The notes below the pieces were generated by a model. That model did no database searches and had not been told where the DNA came from. It worked only from the letters and a program-made list of their open reading frames with translations. This document shows positions 11,601 to 23,600 of a stretch of DNA of 64,000 nt, in pieces. A program made the position numbers and the translations under genes. Each line of letters begins with the position of its first letter. Positions within the stretch are counted from its first letter, which is position 1. Source of the stretch: Metellina segmentata. Its lineage: Eukaryota > Arthropoda > Arachnida > Araneae > Tetragnathidae. The stretch is from the NCBI GenBank assembly GCA_947359465.1, contig OX375882.1, forward strand, positions 53,504,509-53,568,508. Reading direction: 5' to 3'.

Positions 11601-14600
11601 CTCGCAGATTGCTAATGCATTGTGTATACCCTCTGAGCTATTATGGCCCCATTTACTTAAAAAGCCTATTTTATTTTAAAAAATTAATTGATTTATGATT
11701 TGTTGTGTATTGTAAATTTTATTTCATATGTACATTTAATTAAGTTTCTATTTTATTTTTGTGTCAAACTCTTTAATTCTTTTTTTACAATTTGACTTAT
11801 TCCTATACAGTGGATTTTGCCAAAATATTTTTAGAGTAACTTAATATACATTTTTAGGTCATGGTATCACAAATCGATAGATTAATCACCATAAATTTAG
11901 GCAACACAGATGACGTTCTTTCTATTTCTGATGACTTAGGAAAATTATGCAAATTGGTGTCATGCCTTGATGCAATGATTGCAGCCAAATTGTGGAGAGT
12001 CTTTATCAAGTGAGTTTCTTTCATTTGAAAATTATGGTTTATTTTTATTAGTGTGTTACTAAATTACTTTTGAAAATGTGATATAGAATTTATTTGCTCC
12101 AATTCAGAACCATACATGTCATTTTTCACCATGAAATTAAAAAAGCTTATTTAAAGAATAATGTTGATCAGTACCATAGAATACTGCATTCCCTGAAAAG
12201 GAGAACTTCCACTTTTTAGTTTGACAGGTTTTATAAACAATTGGAAATTTTGCCATACATTAAACCAGTTTCCGTTACCACATACTCTCATACTGGTCTC
12301 ATAAAATCAAAATCTAATCTTATTTGACATGGTATTTTAATTCTTAATAAAGATAAGAAACAGACACAGCTTTCAGAACATTAAAACTTCCAAAATATAT
12401 GTGCAATTTCTAAAACATTGCAGGTTTCACAGCACACCACTTATGTGCACTCTGCTAAGAATTAAAATTAGCAATTCACTTAACAAAAAAAAATTTGTCC
12501 AACTGCATCGGTATCTTCCTTTGATATGAGTGATGCCTTCCTGTTGAATCAGTAGGAACTGGGGCCCCTGCAATCTTTAAAACATCGCAAATTGGAAGTG
12601 AGCACACATGTAAAAAAAATAATAATAATAAAAGCAATTAATGACTGTAGGAAACAGAAATGAAAGTATTACCCATTTATTACTTTTCCACATAATTTCC
12701 ACGCATGTTGAGAAATTTTCCCAGCGACGGATCAGTTTGAAAATCCCGGTCTCATAGAACTACATCGGCTGCAAGAAGAGACACCTTTGCATGGCCCGTT
12801 TGAGTACAGTCGTCAGAGTCAAACTTCTTACCGTCAAGGAACTTCTTTATGGATCCAAAGCTCAGTGTGACAAATCAACACATTCGACTGCTGCACGACA
12901 TCGCTCGTCCACATGTATCTCGCCTAGTTCGTGCAAAAGTGCAGGGTTTTGTTTGGAAAGTATTGGAGCACCGTCCATACAGCCTGGACCTAGCACCCTC
13001 CAATTTCTATCTGTTTGGACCCATAAAGAAGTTCCTTGACGGTAAGAAGTTTGACTCTGACGACGGCACTCAAACAGGCCGTGCGAAGGTGGCTCTTCTC
13101 GCAGCCGACGGAGTTCTATGAGACCGGGATTTTCAAACTGATCCATCGCTGGGGAAAATGCCTCAACATGCGTGGAAATTATGTGGAAAAGTAATAAATG
13201 GGTAATAGTATCATTTCTGTTTCATACTGTCATTAATTGCTTTTATTATTACTATTTTTTACATTATGTGCGTTACTTATTGATACTCCCTCGTATTTAA
13301 CTCGCAACTGATATCTATAACCTCTGCAATCCACCAATTACAGTCATACACACATCCCACAATCACTCTTTGTAGGTTGTGAATCTGAACATTTTCTTGT
13401 TGTTTCTGAGATCTCGGTTGGACAAATGAAATTTCTCCTTTCTTGCTCTTTCAAGATCATGCAATATAGGTTCGCCCATTGCTGCGAGTTCACACATGAG
13501 TTTTTTTAATTCCTTTCTCAGGGCAGTTTGGTTTGACCTTTCTTTTTCTGCTGGCAGAATTTTTCAACTTACTCTTTGGGCAACAGGATAAGGGCTGTTG
13601 ATGTATAATATATGACTTCACCATTCTTGTAATATTAAAATCTTTGGCATTCTGAATGGCAGCTGTACTTGGGCTGAAAAGATTATGTTTTGTAGCGTGA
13701 TGCTTCAGCAGACCCTCCTACACCATTGCAAGGCCCTTTAACTTGATCAGTATTGCTGTGAGCCGCGGTAGCTCAGTCATTAGAGCGTTGGGCTCGCATC
13801 AGAAGGGTTGTGGGTTCTGTCCTCGGCAGAGCCTGCAATTCTGATGATTGCGAGATTGGCGCTTAGACCTGGCTAAAGACCGTCGTGTTCACTAATGGTA
13901 ACTGGGGCACGTTAAATAGGTCGTGGTCACAAAGTCCCCCATGTTCCCAAACCAAATCAATACCTCTGGGGGTACCTGATCGGCCTCTGATTGGGATCTA
14001 AATTACGATTCGTGTGAGTGAATGAATGTATGAAAGGGACCATCCTGTAAAACGGATGTGTCATGTATGTCGAGCAAAGACGGACTTCCTCCCAATGGGG
14101 CTCAATAACATGGAAGGCGCACCCCCCTCGCCTCTTGCCGTCTTCGACGGGCCTGGCACTCCTCCTGTCTGCCAGTGTAGGTATAAGAAACAACAACAAA
14201 CTAGTATTGCTGTATACCCACTCCATTGGCACAAGCGACTTAGACACTTCAAACAGTTGGTAACGTTTTTTGAAGTGACTAGGGGCACCATCAGAAGTAG
14301 TGATCTTTTCTAGCTGTGATTGCAGCTGCTGTTGAATTTTGCGTATTGCTAGCAATGCATGTGCTGAGTCATGTCCTCTGTCATCACTTATAACTGCAAC
14401 ACTTGTGGTCTTGTTTTGAAAATATGCGACTCCTGTAAAAACTTGTGGCAGAATAAGATCAGTTCTCAGTAAAATCACAGTAAAGCACTAAACATAGTTG
14501 TTCAGCCTCCACATTTCCCTTCATGTCTGCAATGTGTTGTTGCAATTTCTTCAGATGTTGGCGTGTTACTGCTTTCACTATCCATTTCTTAAGTTTGTCA

Positions 14601-17600
14601 ATGAAGGTATCAATGGCAACAGTTTTCTTAATGAGTTGATTTTCCTCCCATGTTGCATATGTAACTTCAGATGAGTCATCTGCTATGTTTGTACGGAGAA
14701 TCCTCCCTTTCCAGGGCAGTTACCACATTCCTGAAGCAAACAGGTCTCTCACTCTACATCTCAGACTACTAACCACTTCACACATCTAACCAAGGTGAAA
14801 CACTTCCCTTTGAAACAGTCTTGAAATGAGCACTCTTATTCCTAACTTAAAAGAAACTATTTTTTTCTAGTCATGTATCACTCTTTTATGGATATGCAAA
14901 TAGTCAACACACTTCAATCTCCTGTATCCCTGGTTCGAAGACATTTCAAACTCAGTCCTTTCCACAAAACAACATACAACTTAATCATCAGAATCCTCAC
15001 AAAAATTTACTTTAGTGCTGTTGGACCACAAATTTGTAGAACTGCTCTCTTTGTTTGCCTGTTGACAGCTAAACTGTGAATTCATGTGTCATGTTACATT
15101 CAGAAATTATCTGGATGGTTCCAGATTGTTCTGTTACATTCTGGAAGTTTCCACATTGTTTCCAAAAAACCTTTAATGATTTGGAAGATTCTATCTAAGG
15201 AAAATCGAGAATAATAAAAACATTTCACCAGTACCAACTTTGTTTAATTCATTATTCTTATTCCATCATTTGAACACATGGACCAAATATAGATGTCTTT
15301 AAAAAAACAAGAAATATTCCAGACCAAAGTGATGTGTTCTCCTTTTCAGGATATGCAGTACTCTTTAATGTACTACTCTTGTAAAATTTTCAGAATTTTG
15401 GAGATTGCTGCTTTTGGATTAATAAATTTTTAAACATGTATAAAGGAATTGAACCATGGAAGTTAAAACATGAACATTGTTTATAAAACCTGTTAAACTC
15501 AAAAATGGAAGTTCTCCATTTCAGGGAATGTAGTACTCTATGGTTACTGGTCAACAGTCAAAAGTAAAAAAAAAATGTAATTGGCTATTTAAAACAAAAA
15601 TTAATTTTGGGTTTTCAAAAAAAAAAATTTCAGAAGCTATTGTAAGAAAACTTAGGACACATATTTCCAAACGAAGGATTTCATTTTAATTAGAGAAATA
15701 TCATCTTTCAAATAAAAAAACGAACAAAATATCTTGAACCGTTCCAGAAGTAGAGCATTTTAAAATTTTGCTAAAAACTGCAGTTGAGAAATAGCGCCCA
15801 AGGCCCCATCTTTGCCTGCCTGTATCTTGGGCTAGGAATTTTTTTGAACAAAGCAAAATATACGCATTTCTTACTTTTCCTTGAATTTTAACATATATAA
15901 AATTCAAAAGCTTCTGAGACTATGAAGGTAACCCTCTTCCCTCTCCTGACTGAATTGGTATGGAATATACCATATAAGTTTTATTTTGGATTTTACATAG
16001 TGCAAAAAAGACAACTATTTATAGTATAATTAATTAACCTGGATTTCATTAACATAAAAATGTGAGGAATTGACCTAAAAATTTAATTGATATGCTTTCA
16101 ATTTGCAAATTATATTTTCTTTTATAGATAAACTGTGATTATAATAAAGTACTTTTTACACATGCATATACACTGAAGAGCAAAAACATTATGACCACCT
16201 ACTCAATAACGCGTTGCGCCTCCTTAGGCCTGCGAAACAGCTGCAACTCGCCTGGGCATAGATGCCACAAGTTCTTGGTAGATGACTGGAGACAGGTTGT
16301 ACCAAATGTGTAAACAGCGGTCATGCGCAGTCGAGATATTCGGACATGGTGGTGCTTGAGCTCTGAACTGCTGTTCCATGACACCCCAAATGTGCTCTAT
16401 CCGGATTAAGATCCGGCAAGTTAGGTAGCCAGGACATTAAGTAGAATTCATCAGTATGCTACTCGAACCGAGCCTTATGACATGGGGCGTTGTTTGCTGG
16501 AAGATTCCATTTCCAGTTGTGAATACAGACGCCATGTAAGGGTGCGACTGATCCGCATGATGTTCAGATAGTTCGCAGTGTTCATGGTCTGTTCTACCAT
16601 AACTACAGGTCCCAGAGTCGCCCATGAGATCGTCCCCCAATGCATAATACCGCCACCACCAGCCTGTGTATGACCTGCTGTACAAGAGGGAGCAACTGTT
16701 CACCTGGCAGACTGCATACCCTGATACAACCATCACCGTGATGAATGAGAAATCAGGATTCATCTGACCAAGCAACTTCTCATCCATGGTCCAGTCTTGA
16801 TGTTCCCGTGTCCACTGTAGGAGTAGTTGACGATGACGCTCGTCAGCTGCATAGTTCCATATCCAACAGTGTCCGCTGAATTGTGTGTTCCGAAATACTT
16901 GCGCTTGGACATGCATTGTATTGGGCTGTCAGCTGAGCCGCTGTCTCGCTCCGATTTTGCTTTACCAAGCGGGACAGTCTCCAACGTCCTTTTACTTTGA
17001 TGACGCGTGGACGACCAACACCTTGACGTCTACATCACTTATCCACTTTGCATGAATACTAACAATGGCAGATCGTGAACAAACTACCAGTCGAGCAGTT
17101 TTGGTGATACTCGTTCCGAGTCTTCGGGCCATTACGATCTGCCCTCTATCAAATTCGCTTAAATCAGCAGCCTTTCCCATCACTCGCAAAAGTAAGTGCA
17201 AGAATGATTACTTCCCTTCTCCAGCAGCAATTAAATGCCATCCTCACTTAATCACGTACCCTCCACATCATCCAGATGAGTTCATTGAAAAATGTTGGAA
17301 TGGTCATAATGTTTTGGCTCATCATTGTATATACAGGGTTCCCACGGTCCTTGAAAAGTCCTTGAAAGTCCTTGAATTTTGTTTTCCTAACTAGGGGCCC
17401 TTGAAAATTACGAAACTTGGTAAAAAGTCCTTGAAAGTACTTGATTTTTTTGACTAGTACATAATTGCGTTGGAACTTGTGTCCAAACTAGTTTCCTTCA
17501 CGTCAGGTGCGCAATTTGAGCGTCATTCTGAAGTGTTACGTGTTTTGACACCACGTTTTATATATATGAACAACCATAATGGGTGATGTATACATGAACT

Positions 17601-20600
17601 ACGTGATATGTATATATGAACACACAAGGTCATACACCATGTTTCATTGACGCGTCGTCCCATCGTTTTTTTGCATAAACTATACAAACATGAAAGAGTT
17701 CCGCCTCTTTGAACATTTCTTAAAATTGTCTCGGGTGATTGATGAAGAAAATATATTAAGTTTTTTGAAAGGGGTCGCTGTTTTTTTTTTTTTACCCATG
17801 GTCAAATGGGTTTTGTTCTTGGAGAGGGTTTCAAGTCGTCCGGTGTAAGAAAAAAAAATATAAAGATGTAGGAATACTAAACAACGGTAGTTGTCTACTA
17901 GTCTGGAAAGAACTCATTATAAGAGCAACGAGACTGGTAGGAGTCAGTTGCATTGTAGTAGGAATGCAAGGCAAGACTGTCACGAGCCAGTCACATTCCG
18001 GTATTCAGTTACGAGAAAATTAATAGAACAGACACTTTTTCCCCTGGACGCCATTGAGAGCTGACGTATTTTTTCCGAGCAGAGACGACTGCTGCAGATA
18101 ATGACGGAACTGTTTTAAAATATAACTCAACTGTACATAATAAATGTGGATATTTATTCATTAAATGTCAATGTGCTGTAAGATTCGAAGTCTTTAATAT
18201 AGACCTTACCAAACAGAACAACACGAATCTTACAAAGATATGGGTAGAAAACGTAAAACCGAAGCAGAACGTGATCAGGCTAAGCGTAGAAAGATTGAAT
18301 ACAATCAGAAATATAAGAAGGAACGATCAATAGAGACCAAGGCCTATGATCGTGAAAGAAAACGAAAAGCCCGTTCGAAGCCTGAGGCTCGAGCTCACAG
18401 TAATACACTCCTGCGTGAGCGTCGTGCTCTCAAGCGTCAACAGGGTGCGTCTGAAGATGAATTTAAAGGACGTAAGAAGCAGAAGGTGAATGACAGTAAT
18501 TCTCTTTACTCTTCTTCATCAGTTCTTCCTCCTGATATCTTCTTAGGTCTTCCTATTCCTTCTTTGGCTCATTCTTCCCCTTCATCAGATTTGAACGATT
18601 ACTCTAATCAGAAGAAATGACTCAAGGTGGAAGATCACTTTTTCAAAGCCACTGCCTTTTTCCACGCACGATTTGAAATGTTGTGGAGTTTACGAGAGTA
18701 CGTTTAGCTATCATGTTCCGCTTTACGGAAGACTAACATAAAAATTTAAGCAACTAGTTATATATCTATTATAAAAAAAAAAAAAAAACACTTGACCATG
18801 GGTAACTTGTAATTGGCTTTCAAGACAATTACAGATAAAGTTTTTTTTTTAATTTTTATATTTTTAAAGAAATTATACAATTGACGCCGTACGTTCAAGA
18901 ATGAAAACTTAACAGTTTAGGATACTGAATTATCCGTTTTCGTAAAACGAAGAAGTTTCTTCAAGCACGCTCACAATTCGGGCTTTGCATAAAATTCGGA
19001 CTACCTGAGGTATCAATCTGGTGTAAAATTTTTCGCAGATTTCAAACCCGTTAAAATGTTTGCTCTATTTTTAACGATCGCGAAGATAGAAAACCTCCAA
19101 TAGACATTTTTTGTGTTCATAATGAATATCTTCGTCAAATGTGGGCGAATTCATATTGCGAAAATATAAAAGTTACAATTGAAAAATTATTTGTTTACAG
19201 AAAAGCACATTTAAGGTATCCTTGTAAAATTTTCTACAGATTTCAAATCCGTTGAAATTTTTACTATCTTTAACGATCGTGAAGATAGAAACTTGGACCA
19301 GAGAACAAAAAAGCCGTAACACCGCAGTCAAAACTTTGGATTTCTTTTGTTTCTCAAACAAAATAAATCACGACAGCCGTCTGCTGTAGTGGCCGTGGAT
19401 GAGAGCAAAACGGAGATTGTGTCGTGTGTCGATCGAACCATGTGCAAGCTCCCGTACTCTTCTTCGTGCCACCAAAGAATTTATCGTACGATATTTTACC
19501 GCACGACCGAAATTGATATGTATGCAAATAGCCTGATAGTTAGCATTGAGACGAGAAACCGAATTTGCAAAAAAAATCACAGGTTCTGTGATAAAAGAAA
19601 ATCCAAATTATAACAAAATTGATGACAACCTTTCCTCTTTTCTTTGACTGTCAGTAGTTTAAAAAAAGAGTAAACATTTTTTTTCTTTCCAATTGACAAC
19701 TTTTGCACATGCTTTGTTTTAGGTCGCTATAAAAAATTTTAGGTCCTTGAAAGAAATATTTCAGGTTTTGAAAAGTCCTTAAAAGTCCTTGAATTTTTTT
19801 TCGACAAAGGCGTGGGAACCATGATATATGTATGTAAACAAATGTATGAATAACCAAAAATTGAGATTCTAAAAGTTTATGCAAGAGTATTAAAATTTGA
19901 AGTTATATATATATAAGTAAATTTTGTACTTATAAACATAATAAAACAATATATATAATAAACAGTTCTATATTTTGCTTTTTACAGAATAGTTACTCAT
20001 TTCTCAAGCATTGTTCGAGAGAGACTTGAAGTTGATTCAGTGCTTACTTCATTGCTTGCTAGCATTAGCAATATTAATTATGAATGCAAATTCAAATTCA
20101 GAAATCATGAAAAGGTAATTTAATGACATTCGCTCTTCATTTTTTAAAATGTGTATTAAAAGATTTTGCATATTTTTTAATTTAATTTATTTATAAATTA
20201 ATATTAAATAATTTACATGTTCTATGTTGAATTTGTAATGTATGTTTAGTATAAACGGGATCCTTGTGTTGATCTTTTTTTTAATTTTATTCTCCTGAAT
20301 CATTTTTTAGTCCCTTTTAAATTCCTTGATTGGTTTGGGGCTTTATGGCACAAGGAACCATATTTAGCCAAGCTTAAATCCGTTGGAGCTTTCAACTAAA
20401 GTGTAAATCATTAAAAAAATATTTTCATTTGATCTTTTTACAGTATCCAATAGTTAAAAAATGCAGATTGACTGGTATGGGTAGTACACAAATATTAACA
20501 ATTCTATGACTACTTTAAGATTTGAAAACTGCAAATTTTCTTTTCTTTTTCAAAGACTTTCAGAAGTTAATAATTGATTTATATAAAAACATAAAATGTT

Positions 20601-23600
20601 AAATATCAACTATGTTTTGATGTTAAGCACTGCAATATATATTATGACAATTATTTCTAATTTTGTCTTTTTGAAGAATGTCTAGGGTATGAAAGTTTAA
20701 AATCTCGCCAGTCTACTAATTATAAACTAGTTCTGAAAATTATTAGAATTTTTTAGCTAAAAGTTTTTGAAGAGTATGAATAACTCATGTAATTTCATAA
20801 TTCTTCAAAATGTATGACAATTTGAACTATTCATACTTAGACTTGAACATTGTTATAAGATGCAAATTATTAAATCAAAATAAGTTTCATCCTGAGCATG
20901 TTAGAATGTAATATGCATTCCTTTATAACTTCTTACTTAATTCTCACAATTAGTATATATTCTTATTTTCCTTTGATTTCCTAGATTGAAAACTCAGATG
21001 TCAAAATCCTTGTATTTCAACTTAACCTAGTTATGAAAATTTTTCATGTATTTCATGGTTGCCTTGGTGATAGTATTCAGAAACTCAGAACTCTTGTTTT
21101 AGAACTGTATGAGTAAGTTTTAATTTTTTTTGGTTGAATTAAAGAAAACCTCACTTAAATGGCAGTGAAATTTTTAATATTGGTGCTCTTTTGAATGATA
21201 TATTTATTGGTATTATCTTGTTACTTTAAATCAATATCCAATGCCTATTTGACTTTAAGTTATGATAATACCATTTTATATCAATACCTGCTCCCAATAT
21301 TTTTTCAGATTAAATTTTAAACTATTTATCAATTTAATACATTTGATTTTTTGTGAAATGTAAAGCAAATTGCTTCAGTTAAAATTAGAAAATGACTTTA
21401 GTGCTGAAACTGGGCAAAATTTAATGCTGAGATTGGAGATATTTAAGGTACATTCTGTTGAAGTTTAATCGAAATTGGTCAAGTGGGGAATCTTAGGTCA
21501 CTTCGCATGAAATGACCCCATAATTGAATAGTTGTGATGTAGTTTTACTAACTTTAATTTTGACCCCCTCATAATTCACTCTCTTGAATTATATACATGA
21601 TTATTTTGCTCATTTAAGTTATTCTAGGTAAAATAGATAATTGGACTTCAAAATATGATTGTCAACATTTGTAATGTTTCTATCATTGCTGTGTTAAAAA
21701 ATAAAATATAAAGTAATCTATACTTAATTGTTTGTCCTTTCTTTTCAGATTAGTAATTATTTGTCATTCAAGTGAAGAGGCAGATAATGATATACAGCTC
21801 TTTAAAAATGCTTTATTAGATAGTATTTCTCCTATGATTTCCTTGTTTTATTCAGATAAATCTTTTCTTATGTCCACGCTAGAACTCAATTCTACTGGTA
21901 AGTGTTAAATACAAACATTTTCTATGGCTATACCATTTAAGCTAAACAATTGCAACAGAGATCTTTAATCCACACAATAGTTGACTTGATTTTTAAAAAC
22001 ATAATACTTAAAAGTTTTCCCATCTGCAGATTGATTACATTAAATTCTTGCTCTTAGGCTTAAAAAGTAAATTTTATTTTCGTATGATGAATTGGTATGT
22101 CATGTAACTCGGCCTGATGTAAATGAGTAAAATGCAGGTACATTTATATTAATTTCAATTGCAATGCATACGTAGAAATTTTACACTAAATTTAAAATTC
22201 TGAGAAATCTATGAATAATAGTTATGAATTATCTTGTTTCTATAAAAATTGAAAATATTTTACTATATTGCCTTGAAGTTATAGTATATTACATTAATCG
22301 CATTTCATTTAATCATTAAAACAATTTTAAGTGCCTTAAATACAACTATGTATGCGTTTTATTTTCAAATCATAATATTTTTAAGTAATCAATTATTTTA
22401 TTTACTCAAACTCAAATAATTATTTTATTATGTTACATGTGTTTATTGAAATGTGAAAATCTGAATAATTTTTATATTTTATTTTAGAAATTTCCAGTGG
22501 CTTTCATTTACCTCATCTTTTTCTTAAATTGGTTGCCATAAAATACTTAAATACTGATGATGGTAAAGTAATTTAGTTTTATTCCTTATTTACTTTTTCA
22601 TACCTATTATGAGTGACTGGTTTCTTTATAAAACTGAGAGAAAATTATTGTTTTGTCACTGCTGTTATTTTTTGTGTTACCCAATTGATTTAAAATCAAT
22701 GATCCCAATAAAAGGAGAGTCAAGAGCAAATGCTTACTCATTCAGCCTTTCTAGATCAAGTGCTTTTACAATTAATTAAATTTCTGCTTCTTAAATTTTC
22801 TTAACCAATAGCTGTTATTACCAAGTGCCATAGTGCCTGAGATTCTCACTAACATAAGCAAACACCCAGGTATTGTGCACTATCAAACTATTATGAGTAC
22901 AGGTGGTATTTATACTTTTCTGCCTATAGGCCAATCTAAAAATCACTGCTCCTATTCCTTATCCACCTCCAAAGATACTTGCATTATATTAGAGTAGCAA
23001 GATGAGCTATCTACTCTTTCTGAACTTGTCAAAGTGACTGGAAACTGCCTCAAGAACCTCCCTCTAAAATTCCATACAATTGCAAATGTTGTAGATAGTG
23101 TTTTTAAACATATTTAATCACTTCACATCTACTGGACAGACTGCTTTCATCGACTGAAAGTCAATTACAGGCCTAAGATAAAATAAAATTATAATATGAT
23201 CAGTTCCCATCCATTGTATGTATACTATATAATAAGATTAGTAAATTTATTATCTTATTTAGTAAAAATGATACATAATATGATATAACTTTAAAATTAA
23301 ACAATGCTTCTATCTCAAATTTTCTACTTTCTATTCATATTGGGTTTCATGATAATAGTTGTTAAACTTCAATCATAATTATTATATCTGGAAAATACAC
23401 TGCTTGTGAAAATTGCAGCACCATGAAAAAATCATGTTATTACAATAAAAATTATGTTGCATATTACAACTGTTATAACCTGAAAAAAAATCAGTATATT
23501 CATTTTCCATTATTGGATTTTTGATGTGTCCAGTTCTCTTCAGTCCACTGTTTCTCCACGTACACATAGCTAATGTGTTTTGTTCCATATGAATACTAAT

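Larger units (their letters stand above)
13270..14730 (-). pseudogene. Decayed gene of an uncharacterised transposon-linked family, split by a SINE
   Basis: On the minus strand, pieces in different frames read in a sensible order: [13 protein letters not shown] near 14650, an LYCDFTEN piece near 14480, then [20 protein letters not shown] and [22 protein letters not shown] (14440-14220). Beyond the SINE come [11 protein letters not shown] (about 13740) and, near 13320, a [13 protein letters not shown] piece. The HDSAHA and [13 protein letters not shown] blocks recall a family of uncharacterised invertebrate and fish proteins, where the conserved aspartates suggest an RNase H-like fold; I cannot name the family. 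Multiple stops and frameshifts are present. It sits within the inverted-repeat element 12164-15557 and may be its transposase. Confidence 0.55.
12164..15557. mobile_element. Old 3.4-kb DNA element with about 90-bp terminal inverted repeats
   Basis: The left arm at 12164-12245 (caTTCCCTGAAAAGGAGAACTTCC region) is inverted at about 15474-15557 (ggaagttctccatttcaggg region) with roughly 85 percent identity by eye. The right side also repeats the arm motif directly near 15337-15366. Inside are a minus-strand decayed gene (13270-14730), a palindromic mariner remnant and a SINE. The element lies in the FIRRM intron after exon 2. The exact ends and target duplication are unclear. Confidence 0.55.
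17334..19823. mobile_element. DNA transposon family 'GGTTCCCACG', copy A, with nested insert
   Basis: The ends are CAGGGTTCCCACGG at 17334 and CGTGGGAACCATG ending at 19823; inside them runs of ccttgaaaagtcc-type repeats occur on each side. ATATA lies at both flanks (17329-17333 and 19824-19828), a 5-bp target duplication. No transposase is seen; the sequence shared with copies B and C is non-coding. The copy is longer than the others because of a roughly 1050-bp insert at 17792-18840. It abuts the Tc1 copy on its left. A hAT-like assignment is possible from the CAGGG terminus, but the 5-bp duplication is unusual. Confidence 0.8.

Noticed and set aside
13760..13834. A functional tRNA gene
   Set aside because: A and B boxes are present, but the sequence runs into a SINE body with flanking duplications and lacks a proper acceptor stem partner.
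18070..18240. A CRISPR array, operon or prokaryotic gene cluster anywhere in the window
   Set aside because: The window is intron-bearing eukaryotic DNA; the only regular repeats are short transposon-end and tandem repeats.
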